Shown here: positions 34,507 through 46,364 of the stretch, in pieces
How positions within the stretch are numbered: position 1 is the stretch's first letter
Layout of the letters: each line of letters starts with the position of its first letter
NCBI GenBank assembly: GCA_037447655.1
Contig: JBBHKE010000193.1
Location: 58,210 to 122,209 of the forward strand
DNA from: Zygnema cylindricum
Taxonomy: Eukaryota; Streptophyta; Zygnematophyceae; Zygnematales; Zygnemataceae
Direction: 5' to 3'
Length of the DNA stretch: 64,000 bases
Program-made: the position numbers and the translations under genes
Notes under the pieces: generated by a model
What the model saw: only the letters and a program-made list of their open reading frames with translations
Told to the model about the DNA's origin: nothing
Databases searched by the model: none

Positions 34507-35576
34507 TGTAGAAATTAATGGTATGTTTAAAGTATTTTCTAGATCTAAAAAGAAATATAGAAAGAAGCCGAGGCACTCTACCTCTAACTTCTCTCTTCAA
34601 CTCTCAAACTTGTCGCAGTCATTGAGAGGTTGGAGAGGAAGCTACAGCCATGGCTACCTAGCCTATCTAGAGGTTTACACGCAATATATATATATATATT
34701 AGTTTATTTACCGTTGGGTTATTTACTAAAAAAATATGTGTTTACCCCAGGATTTGATCCTGGTACGTGCCGGACGGTAAGCTCCGGTAGCCGGTAGCCT
34801 TAACCGTTAAGTATAGACATAGTGTTACGTATCAATGGGTTTGATATTAGTTAAACATTATAACGTAGGATAGTTCATTTAACAGAAAAAGTTTTATGGG
34901 AGACATAGATCCAGTAATGTTAAAGTACGGATTACGCTACAGATAAGAAACGAATACCGCGCATTTATTTCTTTGGCGAAACGAATACCGCGCATGTATT
35001 TATAACGGCTACGATTTAATGTGAATTTAATTCGACGGCCAGAATTAACGCCGAGATCGCGGAAGAGAATTTTGGCAGTTTGTGGTAATCGCCACATCAG
35101 ATGACACGTGGCGAAATTACATTAGATCGTGGTATCTCCGGAGATTACTACACCGAATCCGGATATGACATGTGTCGACATTTAGGCCATGTCGTACAAT
35201 GTCCGTACAGAAAGTACACCGGCAGTTTTACTTTTGTGTACGGATGTATACTCTAATTGGCTCCGTAAATCAGTAGATAAAGTCTGTGAGAGAGATAAGA
35301 CTTAGAAAAATTAGGAGATAAGACCCTCTCACCCAGAGAGCTTCTTTACAAAAGGTCAACTTTGACCCTCCATAACTTACTGCTCAGGGGAGCAAATTCA
35401 GAGATTCTTTTTGCTATCGACTCAAGGGAGTCTTGCCTTTACAAGGGTGAAGTTGATTAGAGTTTTTGGTTGCCAGGGTTGCAGTTGTTCTTGCTGAAAC
35501 ACAAAAGGGTCAAGGTTATCCTAGAGGCTTAGGTGAGCTGCTTACTCTGAGGACTTATGGATGTCTCAGAGTTTCA
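34507..35576 (+). repeat. 3' LTR of nested copia (1070 bp)
   Basis: Partner of 29093-30156, starting TGTAGAAATTAATGGT and ending GAGTTTCA, followed by the CTGGT duplication. It has a short extra TA run near 34687. Confidence 0.95.
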
Positions 35577-35581
35577 CTGGT

Positions 35582-35851
35582 TTTTTTAACTATACGGGGG
35601 AAATCGGATTTTGTGTGGATGGAAAAGAGATGAGATGGATAAAATCTTTGCTCGGATTTATGAAAAGCGAGATGTATGATCAACAAGATGGAATGTTTAT
35701 TTCAGCTTGTCTAAAAGACCTTTTAAAATATTAGGGTATTGTTTAAAGTTTTATAAAAAGAAAAGGAAAAAAAAAAAGGAAAAGGGGGAGGAAGTGTTTG
35801 TTTATTTGTGTGTGAAAGTCGAAAGGAAGATAGACTATAAAATAAAGGGAG
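35582..35851 (+). pseudogene. Older copia remnant, right part and polypurine tract
   Basis: This continues the element interrupted at 29092: EMRWIKSLLG near 35630 matches MWVKSLLGELG of the nested copy, then the frame ends. AAAAGGGGGAGG near 35779 and AATAAAGGGAG at 35841-35851 are purine tracts; the second is directly followed by an LTR start. Confidence 0.75.
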
Positions 35852-37085
35852 TGTTGTTATTTGAGTATTTTCTAGGTCTGTTTTAGGAAAGAAAATGAGC
35901 AAAGGCAGTCTACCTTTGACTCCCTTCTCCAAGCCCCCACACTTGTTGTAGTCAGTGAAGGTTCGATAGGGAGCTAGAGATATGGCTGCCTAAGCTCTCC
36001 AAGGAGACAGGAGTAGACAAAGGAAGTTTTACAAAAATGGCATTTGCCGGACCCAGGATTTGAACGTGGTACCTACGATAGGTCAAACAAGTAGTAGCAG
36101 TTAGCTGTAAATGTTAAGTCTATGATTAGTGTTAAGATTATAGGGTTTGATAGATATATATACAGTCATACGTAGAGTTTTTCATTTAACTAGGTTAACG
36201 ACATTTACAACATAGAACCGGTTGCGAAACAAATGGTACGGACATTTGTTTCGATGACCCAGATACAATTTGGAATTGAATCGACGGCCGTGGTGCAAGC
36301 CGGGATTCCGGAGTGGGCGACGTGGCACTTTCGGGCACCGCCACTCCGGATGACACGTGGCAAGTTATTACAGGACTGCGGGATCTCCGGAACGCGAGAT
36401 GACAAGTTTGGATGTGACACATATCACATAATGGCGCTGTCGTACATGGATCGTACATAAGGTACTCCGGCACCTGTACTTTCTGTATGGTACACTCATG
36501 TGATTGAACCGTACCCTAACCCGTTCCATATTGACGATAATTTCAACGGTCAACACGAAATGAGGGCCGTTGAAATTTAACGGTCAACACGGAATGACTA
36601 CTGTTGAAATTTAATGGTCAACAAAGATCCATTCGGCAAGTCAAACTGACACGTGGCATCAATTCATTGGATACCGACGAAGGGGACATCATGGCGACGA
36701 CCTTTTTGCCACATAGCATGCATAGAGTGGTGCCGAATATATCCGTACATAAAGTACGATTGCTACCGTACTTTCTATGTACATTATATAGTGTGTTGCA
36801 ATTTGATTGGTCTAGAGGGGTTGTGAGTAGGTTTTAGGACTTAGAATATTTTTGGTAGGTGGTTGTCTTTCCCAGAGAGCATCTTGTATAAAAGGCAAAC
36901 TTTGGCCAGCTTTAATTATCAATTTACTTGACCATTTTCAGTGATTATTTTTGCTGCGGACTCAAGGGAGTCTACGCTACACAGGGGTGTAGTCAGTCAG
37001 AGTGGTTGCTTACTAGGGTGGCTGCATTTCTAAGGGAAAGTCAAAGTGGGGAATGTTATCCAAAACTCATATTCTAACTTTGCAT
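35852..37085 (+). repeat. LTR of the older copia element
   Basis: It starts TGTTGTTATTTGAGTATTTT after the polypurine tract. It is related to, but diverged from, the nested copia LTR: AAAGGCAGTCTACC, GGCTGCCTAAGC, GGATGACACGTGGCAA and GGGTGGCTGCATTTC align in order. Three copies of TTGAAATTTAACGGTCAACA or variants lie at about 36537-36625. The right end is uncertain and no matching 5' LTR is recognisable upstream of 28376. Confidence 0.65.
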
Positions 37086-37257
37086 TCTGTGGTGGAACTG
37101 AGCACATATAAAGTCTTATTTCACAAGGTGAATCTGTAATGGGGTTGTGATTGTGAAAGGGTCAATCATTTGGGTTTATATAAACTTGGGGTCGGCACTC
37201 TCTAGATTAGCTTCTTTGGATTTGCGAATTATGTGTGGCAATGCAGGCCATAGAATT

Positions 37258-38835
37258 TCAAATTTAGAAGCATGACATAACCCAGTCGCGTTTCGGGTGT
37301 TCGTATTTTAAAAAGAAAAAAAATTGTCGAATTCGGGTATCGGAAATTTTGACTTTTGCGACCTTTGACATATGGCATTTATTTCTAGGAAAAGTGAAAC
37401 AATGTAGAAATATTGAAATGGTAACAATTCTTCTCGATTCTGACCAAATATTGCGTCACATTCTTTGAACATTGCGCAAGTTTGCCGTACGCCAAATATA
37501 TAGAGACGTGTATCTAGGCTCTTACACATAATTGAGATGAAGCTTTTCTTGACAAGCCAAAAATCAGTCGATTACATCATAATAGTTTACAAATTTATTA
37601 GGCCGATATATTGTAAAACTATCACGTTGGTTAGCTTGGCTAATAAAGATATTCGTAGGGTATTAACTTGCTTTTATGCCCGTCCACAAAATGTCTTTAC
37701 CTAAAATTGTTGGTTTTATTTAATTTCTATGATAGATTTGCTATTACAAAGAGGGAAACTATCACGGAGGTAAGAACTTGTTGAAAACGTAATTATTTGT
37801 TTCTATTTTTATGTTATTATGTCTAGACTCTAGAGTTTGAAGACGGAGAGTTAGACAGAGGAAACCATGGCTGCCCCTCTAGCAACCAAGGAGAGAGACT
37901 GAGGCAAGAGAGAGAGAGATAAAAAGTTGCCCTTAGCAAAAAAAGAGTGAATTGGCCGAGATGGTTTTTTTTTTTTTTTGAAAAATCCAAATTAGCATTA
38001 GTAAAAAATTAGAATATATGTTTTTTTTGAAAATTTTCAAATTCCCAATTAGCGTTAATAACGCTAATTATTTTTATACGCTATTTAATCGTATACGCTA
38101 ATAGGGATTTGCGGTGTAGTAAACATTTTTACATTTCCAATCACGTTTGTACTTAGGGTGCATCTCCATGTGCCAAATTAAAGGTTTTTTTCAGTAATTT
38201 TCCTCTAAAACTTAACGCTGTATCGCGTAAGTTTCAGCCGTACAAAAAAATAGAAAAAAGTAGAATACATTTTGCGTCATCATCAAATTTAAGATGTACT
38301 ACATATTGTCGTCTTGTGTTCTTCGACCCACGGCCACGCCAAAAAACGTCATCTTTAAAATTTTCTTTAAAACATAAGGGCAATGTGCTTTAAAACAAAG
38401 CATTTTTGAAAAAAAAATAGGAACACGTATTCGCATGTGTAAAAATTTTCACAAAAATTTCAAACGAATTCAAGCGACGGCAAAAGGTATACTATTCGTT
38501 ATGTTTTGTCCGTTTGCTTTCATTACAAATAAAAAAGTACACAATTTATTTTGTTTTGTCAGTTTTTGTCCGGTAAGGATTTTTTTTTGCAGAGGTCTCA
38601 AGATTCCGACGCCATTTCACGTCGATGGACGGGAGACGCAAAGGCAAAGAGAATCTTCTTCATCCGTGAAATAGCGTAGGCTATAAGGCGGTACGTTTAC
38701 AATGTCACAGAAAAACATGCGAAGTCACAAACAGTTTCAAAAAATATCGTGCATCATCATAGAGTAGACGTTGACAGTTGTCACGGGCATTGTCAACGTA
38801 TACAATCGTCACACCCTTAACTAACAATTTCGTTG
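37258..38835 (+). repeat. Block B of the ~1.57-kb duplicated segment
   Basis: It is co-linear with 25600-27175 over the whole length with the same orientation and nearly the same length. It still has a ~35-bp stretch near 38145-38185 that block A lacks (TTAGGGTGCATCTCCATGTG). Confidence 0.85.
38156..38816. mobile_element. Harbinger-like MITE inside block B, TTA duplication
   Basis: The left end GGGTGCATCTCCATGTGCC is preceded by TTA (38153-38155); the right end, on the other strand, starts GGGTGTGACGATTG and is followed by TTA (38817-38819). Only the first few terminal bases match each other. The block A copy has lost the left end. Confidence 0.6.
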
Positions 38836-39597
38836 TTAGCGTATGGCCCTATGTGGCTAAGTTCAGGTTTTTTTCTGTCGTTTTCATTTCAAACTTAGTT
38901 CCGTAGTGCCTCAGTTGCGACCGTACGAAGAAATCGCAAATTTGTATTGTACAATTTGTGTCATTCTCAAAATTAGGATATACGAAAATTTGTCGTTTTT
39001 GCGCTTTTTCGACCCACTTTCACGTCATCTTCAAACTTATGATAAAACACATCGGCAATATGTTTTAAGAAAAGTAAATCCGTTTACACCAATGGGAAAA
39101 TATATTCTCACGTGTGAAAAGTTTTCAGAATTTTTTGCCGAAAGAAAAAAATACAGGGTTGTTGGTTTTTGTCCCTTAGCATCTTGTACGTTTTTTTTTT
39201 TTGCAGGGGTCTTGAGGTTGCAGTGCCATTTCACGGAGAGGTGGAAAATCTGCGAAGGAGCTAGTGCTCCTCGCACTCCATGCCACTGCTCGCAAGAATT
39301 GGTGATGTTTACAAAATAGCGACGGTTATAGACGTCTAGCTACTTGTGACATTGTAGATGTTTAGGGATTGTGACATTTTGACGTCACGCTCAAATCATG
39401 ACAGCGTCGACGTCACAAATTCAAAAAAATTCCGCCATAGTTTCCCGAATTTGTTTTTTAGTATATTATCACTTAACTTGCTATCAAAAAACGCCCAAAC
39501 ATAGTAAAAAAAAAATTGTTTTTAGAGATCTTTCATTTGATACCATTGTTGTCATTTTTCATTGCAATAATTGTGAGATTGACGCGGTAGTGGGAGC

Positions 39598-39600
<3 letters not shown>

Positions 39601-39665
<65 letters not shown>

Positions 39666-39680
39666 GAGAGAGAGAGAGAT
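39601..39680 (+). repeat. (GA)n microsatellite
   Basis: About 80 bp of GA dinucleotide with one T interruption, at the place where other elements of this family also have GA-rich sequence. Confidence 0.95.
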
Positions 39681-39901
39681 AGAGGCGCTTTCACAGACTT
39701 CGCTTTTGCGAAATGGCGTCCATTGGTCGAGACCCCCTCCCCGGCCCTTGTATGGAAAAAAGCGCACGGAAAAAAGTCACGCACAGGCTAGAAACGTGCA
39801 GAGGGTTTTTTTTTTGGTACAACGGGCACAAAAATTGTCAAAAACTTCCGAAACGAGCGACAACATCTGCCTATTCGCTCACCTCATGGAACTTTGTTTA
39901 A

Positions 39902-39921
39902 AATCACCTCGCGAGGTGATT
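39902..39921. promoter_or_regulatory. Perfect 20-bp palindrome (copy 1)
   Basis: AATCACCTCGCGAGGTGATT is its own reverse complement. The same palindrome is at 60851-60870 and a one-step mutated form is at 49612-49631. Its job is unknown; a protein-binding site or a transposon internal signal are both possible. Confidence 0.9.
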
Positions 39922-40282
39922 ATATATAAACTTTGAAGCTGAGCTCAAAGGACGCGAAAGTGGGTCGAAATGCGCTAGACGACAAACTGCATCGCGCTAA
40001 ACGACAAACTCCAGTACATGTAAAGTTTTAAGGTAACGCAACTTGTACGGCGGTAATTTCAATTTTTTGGTACAGCTGCAATTTTTTTCGTTTTTTTCTA
40101 GTTATGGAGGAAAACGACAGGAAATAACACTAACTTTAACACATGCAAAAGTACCCTAAGTCATAAATTGCTACCATAAAGAAGTGCGTTGGTAAAACCG
40201 CCAGCACAGAGAATCTGTATGCAAGCTACTGCCATCCAGCGAAATCATGTATCTGTGGCCCATCGCAGTCCATATGACCATA

Positions 40283-40460
40283 TCTCAGAGGTCGCAATCG
40301 GGTACCCGAATCCGTACCCGATCCGTACTTGGTCGGCCGCGTCAGATCCGGAACGGATTCGGCTGCCAAATTTTCGCGATTCAGCCGGGTGATTTAAAAA
40401 AAAAAAAAAACTCGGGTACTGCCGGATAAACAAAAGACGAACAAAATTGAAGGTTTCGTA
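40283..40460 (+). repeat. GGGTACC-GAATCCG dispersed repeat, copy 2
   Basis: Partner of 25232-25420, with ATCGGGTACCCGAATCCGTA, GATCCGGAACGGATTCGG and TGAAGGTTTCGTAGGTAC. Confidence 0.75.
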
Positions 40461-40474
40461 GGTACCTACTACTA

Positions 40475-41269
40475 CATCGCCAATCGTTATTAGAGTTTAT
40501 AAATTATTAGTGTTAAAAATTAATTAGCGTTATTAACGCTAGTTTGAGTTTTTCAAGATTTCGAAAAAAAAAGTTTACTCTAATTGATCCATAACGCTGA
40601 TTTGGGTACAACGGGTCTGTCACCGGGATCTTCACAGTAAAATAGGTAAATGTACAAAACCTGACAAATCGTACACCGTCGAGTCCTTTTACTCGAATTT
40701 ATTCATAACTCTAATTTGGGTTTTCTCACGTATAATTATTACGCGATCAATATCTTTACACTAAATTAGGTACGATCTCATTCTGCCTTTCATTATGAGC
40801 GCAATTTTACGTGCGATCGCGATTATTTTAATCCATGTTTCGTACTTTTTTACTTAAACAAAATACCATTTTGTACGGACAGACACTTTCGTACACCACA
40901 CTATTCAAGAAAACCATAAATTAGAATTCTTAACGCTAATTCACCAGAACCTTAATTAACGTTAAAAAACATTACACCGTGAATCGCTATTAGCGTCAAT
41001 GACTCTAATCGCGGTACCCCGTTTTATTACCCAAATTCTCAAATAGAATAAATTAAAACCCTTTGAAAATCAAATTAGAGTAAATGATTTCCGTAAAAAC
41101 CCCCAAATTCCCAAATAGCGTTAATAACGCTATTTGTTTCATAACGCTATTTATTTCTAAACGCTAATAGCGATTCACGGTGTAGTGTTATAAATTTTAT
41201 TTTAGGTTTTGGGGTCAAATTTTGGGGGTGCCGATATAGCGTTCATAACTCTAATAACGATTGGCGGCG
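40475..41269. mobile_element. TA-flanked MITE (GAGTTA subtype), host of another MITE
   Basis: The left end reads CATCGCCAATCGTTATTAGA and the right end, on the other strand, CGCCGCCAATCGTTATTAGA. TA flanks both sides (40473-40474, 41270-41271). The 208-bp MITE at 40975-41182 sits inside it, so the original element was about 585 bp. Confidence 0.82.
40975..41182. mobile_element. TA-flanked MITE with perfect 22-bp TIRs (nested)
   Basis: 208 bp. Both ends read CACCGTGAATCGCTATTAGC and go on identically for two more bases. TA flanks both sides (40973-40974, 41183-41184). The inside includes TAGCGTTAATAACGCTA, itself a palindrome. The clean TIRs suggest recent movement. Confidence 0.92.
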
Positions 41270-41281
41270 TACTGTACAGTA

Positions 41282-41897
41282 CACCGCGAATCGTAATTAG
41301 AGTAATGAAAAAATTAGAGTAAAAAAACAAAAAAAAACAATTAGAGTAATTAACTCTAATTTATGTGATAGAACTTTTTCACAGAGGAAGTTTACTCTAA
41401 TTTATTTAACTACTCTATATTGGGTTATGTCGGTAATAAATATCCGCGCTGAAATTATGAACACTAAATTACGTAGACGTTCAAAATCTGTCAGTCCGTA
41501 TAGTTTTGACATCATTATGACGTAATCATTATTTGTCGCGCTGAATGTCAGTTAATGTTCACACTGACGACGATGCTGTCGACGGACGAGAGTTATGCGA
41601 ACGGCTTTTTATCGATGATATTCATTTTTCGTTTAGTGCGATTTCACGTGCGAGCGTGATTCTATTAAATCATTAATTGTACCTTTTTGCTTTAAAAAGT
41701 ACAATATTGCACCGTCGAACGTCGTCCTTACTCTACACTATTTAAGACAAACCTATATTACAATTTTGTTACGCTAATTAAACTTACCTAAATTAGAATA
41801 ATAAAAAAAATAGAATCGATTACTCTATTTGATGTCATAGAGTCGAAATTTCGAGCGACCGAATTACAGTAATTTACTCTAATTACGATTCGCGGTG
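41282..41897. mobile_element. TA-flanked MITE with perfect 24-bp TIRs
   Basis: 616 bp. Both ends start CACCGCGAATCGTAATTAGA and match for 24 bp. TA flanks both sides (41280-41281, 41898-41899). It lies 10 bp to the right of the previous MITE pair and interrupts a Harbinger-type sequence that resumes as CAATTTGCGTCATTCTC. Confidence 0.9.
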
Positions 41898-41899
41898 TA

Positions 41900-44629
41900 C
41901 AATTTGCGTCATTCTCGAACTTAGGATGTACGAAAATTTGTCGTCTTGTGCTTTTTCGACCCACTTCAAACTTACCATAAGCCACATCGGCAATGTGTTT
42001 TAAGCTAAGTAAATCCGTTTACACCAATAAGAAAATAAATTCCCACGTGTTAAAAATTTTCAAAAGATTTTGACGACTGAAAATAGTACAGGGCTATTCG
42101 TTTTTGTCCGAACGGACCTTGTACGGTTTATTTATTGCAGGGATCTCGAGGCTACCGTGTCGTTTGACAAAAAGGTGAAAAATCTGCGAAGGAGCCACTG
42201 CTCTTCGCACTCCCTGCCGCTGTCACCTGCCGCCACGTGTAACCCCTCAAACCATACCATTTCGCATTCTGCTACAAGTCAGCTTTAAGTGCCGCGGGAG
42301 GGAGCCGGATTTTTTTTTTCAGAGCGACGTTATTTAACCACCGCGGAAGGTATAAAAGCACTACTTCCGCCATTTGAAAATAACCACAACATAATAAAAC
42401 CACTTTCTTAATTTAAAATCAATCTTACACCCCATTTATATTTATAACGGGAATTAATTAGGCCAAATGGGGGTGGGGAAGGGAAGGTTCTAAGCAAGTG
42501 AAGGAGGAAGTTATGGTGAGATTGTCCTGTGCGGTAGAACTAGCTGAGGAGTTATAGTGGAGGTCAATTTAAACGGAATTGAAAGAAGCTTTAACCGTTT
42601 TTAGACCATTTTTGAAAAACTAAAGAAGTTTTATGTTTCAAATTCATTTTCTGATGATTCAGTTTCAGTTATAAACACAATTTATAGTTGCAAATTCATT
42701 TTTTCTCGCTTTTTGTTTCACTTCAGTTTTTCATGCAGATCCTATTTTCCTCCACTACAATTTTGGTCCAAACTACAAGTCTCTGAAATCATTTTTACTT
42801 TCTCCGTATATAATACTTTTTCCATCTCCTCCCACCTGTCAAAGTCACCCTAAATACTTCAAATTACTTTGCTCTATTCCACATTATCCGTGGAATCCAT
42901 TTTCAGTTTCAGTTGTTGATCACTTTTAGGTCGCTTTTGTGATGTTTAAATTGTGATGGTTTAAGGCATTTTTTCGCCCTTTTTGATGTTGAAAATGTTA
43001 TGCTTGGTATAGTTGGTTTTCAAGCAAGATTTTTTTTTTCCGTTTTATACATGAATACAATGAATAGCTTGTCTCTTATCCAACTCTTCTCCTTATAAGC
43101 TATTTTTGTTCTTTCAATATTCATTTTATATTGTGCATATATATTTATACCAGCGTGCACTGTGTTTGTTGTTGTTTTATGGGTTTTTTTTTCCATTGAA
43201 TGTTTCGTCTTCTTTTCAAGTGTTTGGTGTTCTATAATTTTGTACATATTCGAGCATTTGGAGTTGTTGAACATTTTCACATTGAGTTTGCGAAGGCTTT
43301 GTTGCATGCTGTTGTTGTAATCTTTGAACACCTCTAGCATCATTTTTTCAAAAAGTACACAAATTAGATATTTAATCAACAATTTTTCAAGAGGTAAACA
43401 AGTTTGATATCTAATAAACATTTGTTTTAAATTGAAATTCATTTTCGAGATTTGGTAAAAAAAACACGGAAGTGTTGGAGTTTTACACTAGTTTAAGAAT
43501 CATTCGAGAAAAAAAAATGAAAAACCACCAATAAACATTCATTCAAGATATATATAACATAAAAAAAAGGATTGGAAAAAATGTGAGAGTGTATGTTCAT
43601 AAATATACAAAAGAAAAGTTACGCATAAGCTTACATTTCAAAACCTCGAAAATAGAGATTCGAAAAGTAAATTGCCTTCTCAAACTCCAATAGTCGATCT
43701 ATTAGATATTCACGAACTAAAATACAACTACAGAAAAGAAAAGAAAAAAGCAAAAATCAAAGAAAAAAAGGCTAATCTCTTCAACTCCATTAGTCATGTC
43801 AAATAACGTCATGTATTCTTTGCAGGCCTTGTTGGTTAAATAATATTGATGGCAATAGTGTTGTCGTTAACAGTTGTAAGACCGTGGTTAATGCGGAGGT
43901 AACAATTCGAATCATCATAGCCACACAACAGACTTTTTTTTTGTGTGTCATCCTGCAAAATCATGCACAACTTTCAATGTCAAACCCTTAAAAATGACTT
44001 TGCGTAAGTGAAAAAAAAATCTTAAACATTAGAGACATAAACTATTTTTGGAAAACCCAACGAGATGCTAAAGTAAAAAACTAAAGCCAATTAGGACAAG
44101 TCAATCGCTTAAATGAATGAAAGGAAAAGTGTATGACATTACCAAGATCCGTACAAGTATAATACATCTGTCGTGGATTAATTGAATCGTGGATATATAC
44201 ACAAAGTTGATAACACCAAAATTAGCCCCGGACGCATCCGTTAAATGCTGCATAGAGGATATACTATACCCAAACAAAGCTCATTTTAAGTCCAAATTAT
44301 CTCAAGGTAATTACTATTATTAGGTTAGTATTTGCCCCACCCATACATCCACTCTAAATACTTAGCATTTGTAAAACAATGTTATTTGCCTTTTGTAAAC
44401 ATCCACGTTAAATACTATGCACTTGTCATACATTGGTTTTTTCCCTTATAACACTTGTACACAAAATACTATTCGCACTTTTTGACAATGTCATTTGACC
44501 CTCTTTCACATCGACACTAAATCCTGTGACATCCGAGTTGCTCCTCTCAGACATCCACACGAATTGTTATGATTTGCTCCTCACAAAAAGTGCAAAAATT
44601 TATATTGATGCTTTGCAAAAAAAAAAATT
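41900..44629. other. Gene-poor AT-rich stretch
   Basis: Positions 41900-42400 continue Harbinger-family internal sequence (ATGTACGAAAATTTGTCGTC, GGTATAAAAGC near 42350). From 42400 to 44629 I see only AT-rich sequence with no supported gene, RNA or repeat. Confidence 0.5.
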
Positions 44630-45420
44630 TAGTTGGTATTCTGTTAATATTTAGTTGAGTTACCACTCGGTTTTCAGCTCAATATCCAACTCGAATATCG
44701 CTTCAATACTCAGCTCACTATCTTGTTAATTTTCCAAATAAGTATTCACTTGGTTTGAAGTTAGAGTATTAAATTCAGATATTCAGTATTTGTTCCAGTT
44801 GAGTATCTTGTATATTATTGAGTCATCTTGTATATGATTGAGTTCAGTATTTAGTGCAAAATTCAGTTTATTATTCTGTTTTGTAATTATTTCAGTTCGG
44901 TATTCTGTTAAATATTTAGTTCTGGCACCACTTCAGTCCTCATTTTAGTATTATATTTAAAATTCATTCCGGTATTCAATTCAATTTCCAAATCAGTATT
45001 CAGTTTGGTATGAAATTAAGTGTTTGGTTCTATTTCCAATTGAGTATCTAATATAATGTTCAGTTTATTTCGTTCGGTTTTCTGTTAAATATTTTGTTCA
45101 ATTTATGAGTTCAGCTTTCAGCTCAATAACTAGTTTAGTATTCGACTCAGTACATAGTTCAGTATCTAGTTCGGTTTCCTAATAAGTAAGCAGTTCAGTA
45201 TGAGATTAATATTCATTTCAGTTTTCAATTCAATACTTGGTGGCGTTTCAGTTGAGTGTCCGATACATTATTGAGTTTAGTATTCACTACAATATTCAGT
45301 TGACTTTTCAATTCAGTATTAATCAGTTTACTGTTCAGTAGTCGATTCAATATTCAGCTCGATTATGAATTCAGTATTCAGTACAGTATCCACTTCAGTA
45401 TATAGATCAGTATTCATTCA
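44630..45420 (+). repeat. Degenerate short-period repeat based on TATTCAGTTCAG
   Basis: About 800 bp in which words like CAGTATTCAGTTC, AGTATTTAGTTC and AATTCAGTATT recur at short, irregular spacing. Very eroded; probably an old satellite. Confidence 0.7.
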
Positions 45421-46364
45421 GGTTCGAGTGCCAAAGGAAACCCTAAAAAAAAAAACCAAAAAATGTCAAGATAATATCTCATTAGTAACACATTAAGCCA
45501 GTGGAATTCATCCGAATGACACCCCATAAGATCAAAACATGACGTAAATATTTGATGTTCTTTATCAAATGATTGTCAAAAAGATAGCTCCAACATGCAA
45601 CATTCTGACCATCTCCTATGCTTCTAAACTGGGAGCTTTTTTGTGCCGGCGAAGTCAAACGAGACTAATATCACTTCTATCATAGTCTTTGTGAAAGCCT
45701 ACAGCCGTTTAACAGCAACAACCTTGCGGATGCCAAAGTGAAACAATGTGTATTTTACTATTTTTGTTTGCGGAAACGACGAAGGAAGGTACGGCCTGCA
45801 TCCTGATTTGCCGCGACTCTCGTACGGATGGCTGAAATACAGTGGACCGACTGTTTTCTGTACTCTACGACAGCTGTCTCAGAAGAAGTTTGGTCCAATA
45901 AAACGTCGGTTCGCCGATCTGTTCGCCTTCCATCGAGTTGAATGTTATCGGACGGTCAGGATTATGCCTAGGGGATGTCATTTTTTGAAAAAATTCCGTA
46001 CAAATAATTGGAAGGCGTCGTTTCGAGGGATACGCGCCACGTCAGCACAAAGTTTGGCTTACTCGTGAGACAAAAGAAAAGTTTGCGGACAATTATTTGT
46101 GTGCCATTTGGCCGAATTCGAGGCCGATTAGGGTTTTGAGCATAGATGTCTCATGCGCATAAAACGCACGCATGAAACGCCAAAAAAAAAACGAATATGC
46201 GCATGAAACAAAGTTCAAAAATTTTAAAATGCGTTGACCGACTTTGACTACATACAAAAAATAAAAATTAAAAAATAGTAAAACATTTAATTTATAACGA
46301 AAAATACGATGACAACTTAATCAAATTTCCAAAAGTTCTAAACGAAAACCAACGACGACAGTCT
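45421..46364. other. Stretch with one unassigned open frame
   Basis: A 106-codon plus-strand frame at 45748-46068 has no recognisable domain and may be chance. A variant of the CGTACAAAT / ACGTC words used by neighbouring repeats is present. Nothing else is seen. Confidence 0.3.

Larger units (their letters stand above)
29093..35576 (+). mobile_element. Full-length Ty1/copia retrotransposon, nested
   Basis: 6484 bp. The LTRs start TGTAGAAATTAATGGT and end GAGTTTCA. CTGGT precedes the left LTR (29088-29092) and follows the right LTR (35577-35581), a perfect 5-bp target duplication. A polypurine tract AATAAGGGGAG precedes the right LTR. The coding order is Gag, protease, integrase, RT, RNase H, which is the copia order. 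Many stops show it is dead as a protein source. Confidence 0.95.
38839..40156. mobile_element. Harbinger-like element with long inverted ends
   Basis: The left end GCGTATGGCCCTATGTGGCT is preceded by TTA; the right end, on the other strand, starts GGGTACTTTTGCATGTG and is flanked by TAA. About 200 bp inside each end correspond (GTCGTTTTC, TTCGACCCACTTTC). The inside has TTGTAGATGTTTAG, TTCCGCCATAG, a GA run and a perfect 20-bp palindrome at 39902-39921. No transposase is present. Confidence 0.6.

Noticed and set aside
39533-39784. Leu/Ser repeat frames over the GA microsatellite
   Set aside because: Dinucleotide repeats are open in all frames; no protein support.
43020-43442. 140-codon minus-strand frame
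   Set aside because: AT-rich, no domain, no splice partners, no promoter; likely chance.
45748-46068. 106-codon plus-strand frame
   Set aside because: No recognisable domain and repeat-family words around it; not enough to call a gene.
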